A stretch of DNA of 64,000 nt from Aldehydirespirator sp965203635. Lineage in GTDB: Bacteria; Actinomycetota; Acidimicrobiia; Acidimicrobiales; Aldehydirespiratoraceae. Below the pieces are notes generated by a model. That model did no database searches. It was not told the origin of the DNA and was given only the letters and a program-made list of their open reading frames with translations. Positions 52,055 to 60,300 of the stretch are shown here, piece after piece (the stretch's first letter is position 1; each line of letters opens with the position of its first letter). The DNA lies in the NCBI GenBank assembly GCA_965203635.1, contig OZ241903.1, positions 1-64,000 of the forward strand, given 5' to 3'. Position numbers and translations under genes: made by a program.

Positions 52055-52825
52055 GACCTGACGGACTCGATCAGCGACCGGGCGCAGGCGGCGTTCCGCC
52101 GGGAGGTCTGGCTCTTCGAGGAGTGGCGCAAGCAGTTCGAGCGCGACGGCGAGGCGCCCGCGATACCGGCGGCCACCGTGGTCGTGCTGCGCGACGGTCC
52201 CGGCGGTCCTGAGTCGCTGATGCTGCGCAGGAACTCCCGCCTCGCCTTCGGCGGGATGTGGGTGTTCCCCGGCGGCCGCATCGACGACGGCGACCATGAC
52301 GGCACCAGCGACCTGATCGCGGCCGCCCGCAACGCGGCGGCCCGCGAGGCCCACGAGGAAGCTGCCATCGTGCTCGACCCTGAAGACCTCGTGCACTTCT
52401 CCTACTGGATCCCGCCGCCGATCGCCCCCAAGCGCTTCGCGACGTGGTTCTTCGCGGCCCAGGCGCCCGCCGACGAGGTCTCCATCGACGACGGCGAGAT
52501 CGTCCACCACGAGTGGATGACACCCGCCGATGCCATGCAACGCCGCGACGCCGGCGAGATCGAGCTGATCGCCCCCACTTGGGTGACGCTGCACACCATC
52601 AGCAGCTTCGCCACCGTGGCCGAGACGCTCGCGGCCCTGGCCCGCCGCCGTCCCCGCCGCTACGAGACCCGCATCGGGAACGGCGAGCACGGACCGATCT
52701 CGTTGTGGCACGGCGACGCGGGCTACGCCACCGGCGATACCTCGGTACCCGGTCCCCGTCACCGCCTGGAGATGACCCCGGGCGGCTACCTGTTCGACGA
52801 GTCCGGCTACGCCGAGGAGGGCTAA
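52049..52825 (+). CDS. NUDIX hydrolase
   Basis: 258 residues from GTG 52049. NUDIX box spread over GGRIDDGDHDG and AAAREAHEEAAI, so the gap between Gly and RE is longer than the standard GX5EX7REUXEEXGU, as in NUDT19-like CoA diphosphatases. LMLRRNSRLAFGGMWVFPGG precedes it, and WFFAAQAP with EHEW-like HHEWM follows. Probably cleaves CoA or acyl-CoA; sits next to a CoA-transferase. Confidence 0.8.
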   Translation: MSDLTDSISDRAQAAFRREVWLFEEWRKQFERDGEAPAIPAATVVVLRDGPGGPESLMLRRNSRLAFGGMWVFPGGRIDDGDHDGTSDLIAAARNAAAREAHEEAAIVLDPEDLVHFSYWIPPPIAPKRFATWFFAAQAPADEVSIDDGEIVHHEWMTPADAMQRRDAGEIELIAPTWVTLHTISSFATVAETLAALARRRPRRYETRIGNGEHGPISLWHGDAGYATGDTSVPGPRHRLEMTPGGYLFDESGYAEEG

Positions 52826-53724
52826 CCGGCCGGTCGGGCCAGGAGGTCCTCGATCAACTCGACCAGCTCCAAGGGGCGGTCGCCCTGGATCGAATGGCCG
52901 GCGCCGTCCACCACCTGGTGCACCGTTGCCGGCTGCCTTCGCATCCACTCGGCCACATCGGCGTCGTCCACCACGCTCCACGCACCGCCCTGCCACAGCG
53001 CGATCGGGGCGGCGATGGCAGAGACCTTCTCCCACAAGCCTTCGAACGTCATCTCAGCCCCGTCGCCCGACTCCCAGTCCCGCATCCGGTCGTAGTTCCA
53101 GGTCCAGCGCCCATCGGCCATCTCGTGGGCGTTGTGCAGCACGCCCCGGCGCAGCGAGGACTCGCTGCGGGTGGGGTTGTGCTCAATGGTGCGTTCGAGG
53201 ATCATCTCGAAGCTGTCGAAGTGCTCTGGGCCGTCGACGAAGGCGATGATCGGCTCGGCCTTCTGGTGGTCGGTTCCCGGCGTCACGTCGACCACCCCCA
53301 GGCGGCGCACCAGGTGGGGGTGGTCGGCGGCCAGGCACATGGCGGTGAGTCCGCCCAGAGACATGCCCACCACCGCCTCGGCTCCCGGCGCCAGTACCTC
53401 GACCGCAACGGCAACGTCGTCGGCCATCGAGGTCGGCCCGTAGTTGTGGGCCGGCCGGTGGTCGGAGCGTCCATGGCCGGGCAGGTCCACCGCCACCAGT
53501 GGCCGTCCGAGAGCCAGCGCCACCGTGTCCCAGGTGTGGGCGTTCTGGGCGCCGCCGTGGATCAGCACCAGCTCCGGCTCGGTGGTGCCCCACACCAGTG
53601 CCGACAATCGCAGCCCCGACGGCAGCGCCACTGATTCCCGCCGGACGGTGGGCGGACCGGACCATTCCAGGCCGTATTCGGCGGCGTTCTCGGCGAACAA
53701 CCCGAACTCGTCGTAGTCGACCAT
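52822..53724 (-). CDS. Alpha/beta hydrolase
   Basis: 300 residues. LVLIHGGAQNAHTWD (oxyanion), VDLPGHGRSD, GMSLGG with nucleophile Ser, and a C-terminal GAGHSIQGDRP with catalytic His. Typical of actinobacterial esterase/lactonase-like hydrolases without a known substrate. Stop overlaps the NUDIX stop (convergent). Confidence 0.87.
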   Translation of the reverse strand: MVDYDEFGLFAENAAEYGLEWSGPPTVRRESVALPSGLRLSALVWGTTEPELVLIHGGAQNAHTWDTVALALGRPLVAVDLPGHGRSDHRPAHNYGPTSMADDVAVAVEVLAPGAEAVVGMSLGGLTAMCLAADHPHLVRRLGVVDVTPGTDHQKAEPIIAFVDGPEHFDSFEMILERTIEHNPTRSESSLRRGVLHNAHEMADGRWTWNYDRMRDWESGDGAEMTFEGLWEKVSAIAAPIALWQGGAWSVVDDADVAEWMRRQPATVHQVVDGAGHSIQGDRPLELVELIEDLLARPAG

Positions 53725-53730
53725 CCGGCG

Positions 53731-53736
53731 ATGCTA
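53731..53736 (-). promoter_or_regulatory. TANNNT -10 box (alpha/beta hydrolase)
   Basis: TAGCAT on the minus strand, six nt before ATG 53724. Confidence 0.5.
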
Positions 53737-53845
53737 GAGGCCGAGCGGAGGGTCCGCGGCGCGCCGGCGCCCAACTCCCACCAACTGCCGGCCCCTAGGG
53801 GGAATAATCGCCCTCTACCGCCGGAAGTTCGATTGAAGGGCTCAG

Positions 53846-54664
53846 CTAGGCAGGCTCCGGGACGGGTCGGCGGCGGCGCCGGGAGGATCGGCCGGAGATC
53901 ACAGGAGGCTCCCAGCTGAACTTCCACGCGGCAACGGCCGCACCGGCCGCCAGCCAGAGCAGCAGCACGCCGAGCCGGTGCCACTCGAAGGCGGGGGCAT
54001 CCGAGAACGGGTTCATGGCCTCTCCGAAGGCCAGCCCGAAGTGCTTGAGGGGGAAGATGTCGCCGAGCAGGTCCAGCCAGCGGGGGGTGTCGGTGCCGAA
54101 GGGGACGAAGATATTTGAGATGAAGGCGATCGGCAGGAGGGTGGCGTTGGCCATGGGCACCGCCATCGCCACCGACCGGGCTATCGAGGCGAGGGCCAGG
54201 CCGAGCGCGGCGAACGACGCCGCCCCTACGACGAAGGTGACGAGCATGGCCGGGATCTTGGCCGCCTCGATGTTGACGCCGTAGACCGCGACGCCCAGAA
54301 CGACCATCGCAATCACTCCCAACGCCGCGATCCATACTGCCGACAGCACTACTCCGCCGAGGTATTGCCAGGGCGGCAGCGGCGTGCCCCGCACCCGCTT
54401 GAGGATGCCGAGTTCGCGCCGGCTGGCCAGGTTGATGCCGATACCGGTGTAGGTGGACGACGCGGCCGCGAACACGGCCAGACCGGGCGTGTAGAACTGG
54501 CTGCTGCTGACCCGGCCATAGACGCTGTTGAACTCGTCGTTGCCGAAGATGGCCGTGAACAGCACCAACATCAGGATGGGGAACACCAGCGTGAAGAAGG
54601 CCGCGACCGGAGTCCGCCAGAAGATCCGGTTCTGGATGCGGATGCAGCGCCACAGCATCCTCAC
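53846..54664 (-). CDS. ABC-2 type transporter permease
   Basis: 272 residues with about six membrane helices. N-terminal RIFWRTPVAAFFTLVFPILMLVLFTAIFG, then ASRRELGILKRVRGTPLPPWQYLGG, the cytosolic coupling segment, and IFPLKHFGLAF. The exporter would move a drug, lipid or glycan, as in DrrB/NatB-type systems. It overlaps the ATPase gene by 4 nt. The C-terminus is very Arg-rich. Confidence 0.86.
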   Translation of the reverse strand: MRMLWRCIRIQNRIFWRTPVAAFFTLVFPILMLVLFTAIFGNDEFNSVYGRVSSSQFYTPGLAVFAAASSTYTGIGINLASRRELGILKRVRGTPLPPWQYLGGVVLSAVWIAALGVIAMVVLGVAVYGVNIEAAKIPAMLVTFVVGAASFAALGLALASIARSVAMAVPMANATLLPIAFISNIFVPFGTDTPRWLDLLGDIFPLKHFGLAFGEAMNPFSDAPAFEWHRLGVLLLWLAAGAAVAAWKFSWEPPVISGRSSRRRRRPVPEPA

Positions 54665-55602
54665 GGCTCGCCGTCCCCTTCATCCGGCGCCGTGTCACCG
54701 TCGTCGTCTACAAGACTCAAGTACACATCCTCGAGGCTCGGCGTCGAGACGGTCAGTCCCTCGAGTTCGAACCCGCGCTCGGCGGCCCACCCGGTCAGGT
54801 GGGCCAGGTCGGCAGTGGGAGCGTCGGTCCTGATCTCCACCTGGCTGTCCCGCCCGACTATCGCACCCGAGATCGGGGCCAGAAGATCGGCCACCGGCTC
54901 GGCTCGGTCGGGCACGGTGAACCGGATCAGGGCCGAGCCCGCTCGGGCCCTCAACTCCGCGGGCGTGCCCTCGGCGACTATGCGGCCCCCGGCCAGCACC
55001 GCCACACGATCGGCCAGAGTCTCAGCCTCATCGAGGTAGTGCGTAGTGAGCAGCACGGCCCGCTGCTGCGAAGCGAGCCTCTCGACCAGTTCCCAGCCCC
55101 GCCGGCGAGCCGCGGGGTCGAAGCCGGTGGTCGGCTCATCGAGGAACACGACATCGGGGTCGCCCACAAGTCCCAGGGCCATATCGATGCGGCGCTGCTG
55201 GCCTCCCGACAGGGTGGAGATGCGGGCGTCGGCCTTCTCCTCCAGCTCCACCAACTCGATGAGCTCGCCGGTCGGGACGGGGCGCGAGTAGGCGGCGCCG
55301 TAGAAGTCGATCGCCTCGCGCACCGTCAGTTCGGGGTCGATGCCCGAGGACTGCAGCACGATGCCGATCCGGTCCCGGAAGGAGGCGCCGGCCGACGCCG
55401 GATCGGTGTCGAGAACCAGCGCAGTGCCAGAGGTCCGGGTGCGGTGCCCCTCGAGGATCTCCACGATGGTGGACTTCCCCGCGCCGTTGGGCCCGAGCAG
55501 TGCGAACACCTCGCCCCGCTCCACCTCGAACGACACGCCGTCGACGGCCCGGACCGCTCCGTAGTCCTTGACGAGTTCGGCGACGGCGACGGCTGGACTC
55601 AC
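54661..55602 (-). CDS. ABC transporter ATP-binding protein
   Basis: 313 residues from GTG 55602; GTG 55611 falls inside the -10 box and is rejected. Walker A GPNGAGKST, Q-loop VLQSSGIDPELT, signature LSGGQQRRIDMALG, Walker B VVFLDEPTTGFDP, and switch His in TTHYLDEAETL. C-terminal regulatory region as in DrrA-type ATPases. Pairs with the permease downstream. Confidence 0.92.
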   Translation of the reverse strand: MSPAVAVAELVKDYGAVRAVDGVSFEVERGEVFALLGPNGAGKSTIVEILEGHRTRTSGTALVLDTDPASAGASFRDRIGIVLQSSGIDPELTVREAIDFYGAAYSRPVPTGELIELVELEEKADARISTLSGGQQRRIDMALGLVGDPDVVFLDEPTTGFDPAARRRGWELVERLASQQRAVLLTTHYLDEAETLADRVAVLAGGRIVAEGTPAELRARAGSALIRFTVPDRAEPVADLLAPISGAIVGRDSQVEIRTDAPTADLAHLTGWAAERGFELEGLTVSTPSLEDVYLSLVDDDGDTAPDEGDGEP

Positions 55603-55609
55603 CCTCGGC

Positions 55610-55615
55610 ACGCTA
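55610..55615 (-). promoter_or_regulatory. TANNNT -10 box (ABC ATPase)
   Basis: TAGCGT on the minus strand, seven nt before GTG 55602. It decides the start. Confidence 0.5.
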
Positions 55616-55644
55616 TCCGCCGCGCCATCGGGCAGGATGTGGGA

Positions 55645-56034
55645 GTGAGGCCGCTGTCCGGCATGGTTTCAATCGCCGAGTACGCCACCCGCTGGGAGGC
55701 CAACGTGGCCGCGGCCCGGCTGCGAGAGGCGGGATACGAGGCCGTGGTGCTGGTGGACCCGGCCACCGAAGTCGCTCCCCATCACGTCACCTACCGCCCC
55801 GCTGTGCTGGTAGTGCGTTCCGAGGTCGCCGATCTCGCGGCTGACGTGCTCGGCCTGGAACGGCCCGACAGCGAGGTCGACCACCTGGACGCCGCCTTCC
55901 ATCAGAGACGCTTCGCCGACCGGCCCGCGTGGATCCGGTATCTGACCTGGACCTTGGTCATAGCCATCCCCGTGCCGGTCGCCATCTCGGGCCTGATCGT
56001 GCTGTGGACGGTTCTGCGCAACGTCTTCCCGTGA
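55645..56034 (+). CDS. Small membrane protein with DUF2007-like domain
   Basis: 129 residues from GTG 55645; ATG 55663 would give 123. The N-terminal part SIAEYATRWEANVAAARLREAGYEAVVLVDPATEVAPHHV fits the DUF2007 (signal-transducing, GlnB-like) pattern of copied transport-linked domains. One hydrophobic helix at the C-terminus (TWTLVIAIPVPVAISGLIVLWTVL). Function unknown. Confidence 0.68.
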   Translation: MRPLSGMVSIAEYATRWEANVAAARLREAGYEAVVLVDPATEVAPHHVTYRPAVLVVRSEVADLAADVLGLERPDSEVDHLDAAFHQRRFADRPAWIRYLTWTLVIAIPVPVAISGLIVLWTVLRNVFP

Positions 56035-56046
56035 CCGCCCCACACG

Positions 56047-56052
56047 TAGGAT
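56047..56052 (+). promoter_or_regulatory. Possible TANNNT box (cytochrome P450)
   Basis: TAGGAT, ten nt before ATG 56063, a longer gap than in the other genes, so only a weak case. Confidence 0.35.
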
Positions 56053-56062
56053 CACGGCTGCA

Positions 56063-57277
56063 ATGAGCGTCACACCCATCGATCCCCGGCCGCTGGACAT
56101 CCTCGACGGCGACTTCTACGTGAACGACCCGTACTCCCGTTACGCCTGGCTGCGGGAGAACTCGCCGTGCCACTGGGACGACATCAACGAGCTGTGGGGG
56201 ATCACCCGCTACGACGACATCGTCGCGGTCGAGAAGGACAAGCGCCGGTTCATCAACTCCGACCGCGCCAAGGGCGGCTACCGCCCCAACATCCCCGCCG
56301 ACCAGTCGATCATCGGCACCGACGACCCGCTGCACCAGGCCCGGCGATCGCTGGTGTCGCGGCGCTTCACCCCCAGGGCCGTGCAGCAGTGGCGGGACCA
56401 CATCACCGAGATCGTGGACGGGCTGCTCGACCCTGTGATCGAGCAGGGCCGGGCCGAGATCGTGGGAGAGCTGGCCGCTCCCCTGCCCGCGAAGATGATC
56501 GGCTTCCTGCTCGGCTTCGACGACGACCTCTGGCCGAAGCTCCAACACTGGTCGGAGGCGACCATCTCGCTGGGCGGCGGTCCCCGGTACCAGAACCCGG
56601 AAGGCCGCGAGGCCAATCTGGAGTTCAGGGCGGCCTGCCGCGAACTGTACGAACAGAAGCAGGGGTGCCCGGCGGATGACGTGATGTCCCGCTGGATCGA
56701 AGCCGAGTCCGACGGCGATGGGCAGGTGGGCGGCTCGGATTTCGGGCTGGCCCAGATCATGTCGGACTGCCTGCTGCTGCTCGACGGCGGGGCCGAGACC
56801 ACCCGCACCGTGATCGCCCGCACGCTGCTGGACCTGGCCGACCGGCCCGGAGCCTGGGCGGCCCTGAAGGCGGGAGCCGACCTGGAGACCGCGGTGGAGG
56901 AGTTCATCCGATGGGTCACGCCCATCCAGAACATGTGCCGGGTTGCCACCGCGGAGGTCGTGTTGCACGGCCGGACGATCCGGAAGGGAGACCAGATCGT
57001 CATGATGTATGCGTCGGCCAACCGGGACCCCCGCCACTTCGACCATCCCGAGACCTATGACGTGGCCCGCCACCCCAACAACCACATCGCCTTCGGGTTC
57101 GGCACCCACTTCTGCCTCGGCGCGGCCCTGGCCCGCCTGGAAATTCAGGTCTTCTTCGAGCGCCTGCTGACGCGTGTGGCCGGTATCGAGCGCATCGAGG
57201 GCGCGCCCCAGGTGGAGATGTCGAACGCATTCGTCCACGGCCTGCGCGAGGCCCACCTAGCCTTCACCCCGGCCTGA
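56063..57277 (+). CDS. Cytochrome P450
   Basis: 404 residues, the bacterial soluble class. I-helix LLLLDGGAETTRT (acidic/alcohol pair for O2), EEFIR (ExxR), and heme loop FGFGTHFCLGAALARLE with the Cys ligand. It hydroxylates an unknown lipid-like substrate using ferredoxin partners encoded elsewhere. The CYP family cannot be assigned by eye. It converges with the giant adhesin gene. Confidence 0.94.
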   Translation: MSVTPIDPRPLDILDGDFYVNDPYSRYAWLRENSPCHWDDINELWGITRYDDIVAVEKDKRRFINSDRAKGGYRPNIPADQSIIGTDDPLHQARRSLVSRRFTPRAVQQWRDHITEIVDGLLDPVIEQGRAEIVGELAAPLPAKMIGFLLGFDDDLWPKLQHWSEATISLGGGPRYQNPEGREANLEFRAACRELYEQKQGCPADDVMSRWIEAESDGDGQVGGSDFGLAQIMSDCLLLLDGGAETTRTVIARTLLDLADRPGAWAALKAGADLETAVEEFIRWVTPIQNMCRVATAEVVLHGRTIRKGDQIVMMYASANRDPRHFDHPETYDVARHPNNHIAFGFGTHFCLGAALARLEIQVFFERLLTRVAGIERIEGAPQVEMSNAFVHGLREAHLAFTPA

Positions 57278-57280
57278 GCT

Positions 57281-57310
57281 GTCGGCGCGGGTCGCGCTGC
57301 CGCCGCCGAC
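57281..57310. terminator. Possible hairpin between convergent P450 and adhesin genes
   Basis: GTCGGCG (57281-57287) and CGCCGAC (57304-57310) pair around 16 nt. Weak stem for this GC content. Confidence 0.3.
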
Positions 57311-57331
57311 CACGGGCACACCGGGGCGCGG

Positions 57332-60300
57332 TCAGCCGGACTTGAGGTAGATCCTGACGACTTCCAGGAATTGGGCGTAGGTGATCTTGTCTGAGAGCCA
57401 GTCGTTCTTGACCTGCTGGTACTCCGACCCGTCGATCGCCCCGTCGCCGTTGGCGTCGTAGCGGGCGGCGATGGGCGGCAGGCCGGGCGGGTCCTGCTGC
57501 GGGTCTTGGGACGTGGTGTCTGTGACCGACACGCCGGCTGTGGCGGCGGTGTCGTCGTCGGTGATGGTGAGCGTGACTGTGTCTTCCAGCAGGGCCGTGC
57601 CCACATCGAACAGCGCCGAGATCACCACCGTCTCGTCTGCTTCGTCGATGTCGTCGTCGGTGATCGAGATGGTGGCCGCCGCGGACTGCTGCCCGTCGGG
57701 GATGAAGATGCTCAGCGGCATGGCGAAGTCGACGTCTGCGGTCGCGGTGCCGGCCGCGCCCGCGGTCAGGAAACCGCCGATGCCGCCCTGCGTGGCCGGC
57801 GCGTCCAGGGTGGCGGTGACGGTGACGGCCCCGGCGCTCTCGGCGACGGTGGCCGTATCCAGCGACAGGTCCACCGAAGCGGGCTGCGGGGCCGCCTGCT
57901 GCTCCGGCGGGGCGTCCCCGGAGCCGCTGACGGTGGGGGACTGCCCCTGGTCATAGATGGTCATGGTCACCGTCGGCGACGTCAGCGCCCAGCGGCCGTG
58001 CTTGTGGTCGGCGTCGGGCACATGCGCGGTGGCGTACACGCCGATGCCCTCCGCCGGCTCCTCGACCGGCGCGTAGATCCAGTGGCCCGTCCCGTCGTCG
58101 GCGGTCCTTCGGCCGGTCCACTGGTTGAGGACCACCTCGAGCCGCGCGGTGACCGTCGTGCGGCCGGGCTCGACGCGGATCGGCGCGCTCTTCGCGTCAT
58201 CGGTGCTGGTGACGTCGCGCCCGACGCCTGAGTGATACGACGTGATACCGGGATCAGGCGGATCCCACCTGTAGTCGCCGCCGGTCTGCGCGCTGGCGAC
58301 AGTGCCGCCGATGGTGTCGCCGTAGGCCCAGAACCACACCGTGGCACCCTCGCGGGGCGCGGGCTCGTCCAGCGTCGCAGTCACGGTGACCGCGTCGCCC
58401 TCCTCCGCCGCCGTGTCCGACACAGTGACAGTGACCGCCCGCGGCTCGCCCAGCTCCGCGGCCGCCTCCGGCGTCGCGGAGACCACCTCGGACCATCCGC
58501 CGGTGCCGTCGGAGAACGCGAGCCGCGCCCGGACGTCGTAGGCCACCCAGTTGGTCAGGCCCCCGATGGTCATGGACCGCTGCTTGCCGGAGTGGCCGGC
58601 GTCCACCCAGCCCGTCTCGGGGTCCCCGCCCGCCGCGGCCCGGTCCGGGGCGGAGCTGCGCTTGTATTCGACGTCGTAGCCGGAGTGCGCGGTCGCCGCC
58701 GTCTCGCTCCACGTCAAATGCAGCGCCCCGTCGCCGCCTGTGGCCCGCAGCTGCGGCACCCACACCACCGGCTCGGGCGGCGCGGGGTCGCCCTCGGTGA
58801 TCGTCACCCACACGATGTCAGGGTCACCCGCCCGCGCCAGGCTGCGCGCGGGGATCGAGTGGATCAGCACCGCGAACTTCTCGTCGTCGCCGTCGCTGTC
58901 GCGGTTGGTCTGGATGGTGACCGAGGCTCTGTCGGTGTACTTGCCGATGCTGATCCGCTCCAGCGTCCCCACATCGCCCGCCTCAGCCGTGCCCAGATGG
59001 ACGCGCACCAACACATCCATGTCCTCCTGGATCGGCGACGGCCGCCCGTTGTAGCGGACCGTGGCCGTGATCGTCACCTCATCGCCCTCGCGCACCCGCT
59101 CCGGGGTGGCCGACAACGACACGGTGCGGGCCGCCTGCCACGGCACGCCGCTGCCCACCGCCCACGGGCCGGTGCCGAATCTGTCGTAGGCCCGCACCCG
59201 GAACCGGTACTGCTGGCCCGGCTGCAGGTACCCCACGCCGTACTTGAGCTCGGCGAGGTAGCCATGGGCAAGCCTCACCCAGCCCAGGTACGGGTACGGG
59301 TTCTCGGGAAGGCTGTAACGCCCGCTCGGATGCACATAGGCGCCTATCGCCGCGTCGTCGGCCAAGTCGTCCGCCGACATGCTGGTGTAGTGCACGTCAT
59401 AGCCCTGCACCGACTGCCCCGGCGCAGTCCAGAACACACTCAGGGAGTGCGAGCCCGGCGTGACCGTCAAACCGGACGGCGCGGGAAGGCGTACCGCCCG
59501 GTTGATGGTCACCGTGTAGTCCTTGATGATCGACCTGTCCTCAGCCGTGACCCGCACGACGATCTCATTCGCGCCCAACTCCAAAGGAATGGCAGCGCTG
59601 GCCGAGCCGCTGGCCACCGTCGCCAGCGTCGAGCCCCGCTTGCCCACCCGCACCAACGCGTCGGCGTCGGCCACCGTGGGCGTCACCTTGGCATGGGTCA
59701 TGTCGAGATCCACCCGCACCACGTAGGACGTGGTGGCCGCCGCGAACGGCGAGGGAGTCAGCGTCAGCCCGCTGAACATCCCCGTCTCGCTGGTGGCGCT
59801 GCTGGCCGCCAGCGCCGACAGATTCGCGTTGGCCGACTGCCGCGTGATGGTCACGGTGTAGTCCCGGGTGTCGCCGTTCTCCGCGGTCACCCGCGCAACC
59901 AGGGCGTTGTCGCCCACATCCAAAGCGATCGCCCCGCTGGCCGAGCCGCTGTTCACCGACGCCAGCGTCGAGCCCCGCTTGCCCACCCGCACCGACGCGT
60001 CGGCGTCGGCCACCGTCGCCGTCAGCTTCGCATGCGTCACACCGCTGCCCACCGTCCCCGCATAGGACGTGGTACCCGCGTCGAACACCGACGGAGTCAG
60101 CGTCAGCCCGCTGAACATCCCCGTCTCGCTGGTGGCGCTGCTCGCCGCCAGCGCCGACAGATTCGCGTTGGCCGACTGTCGCCGGATAGTCACCGTGTAG
60201 TCCCGGGTGCCGCCGTTCTCCGCCGTCACCCGCACAACGATCTCATTGTCGCCCACATCCAACGCGATCGCCGCGCTGGCCGAGCCGCTGTTCACCGACG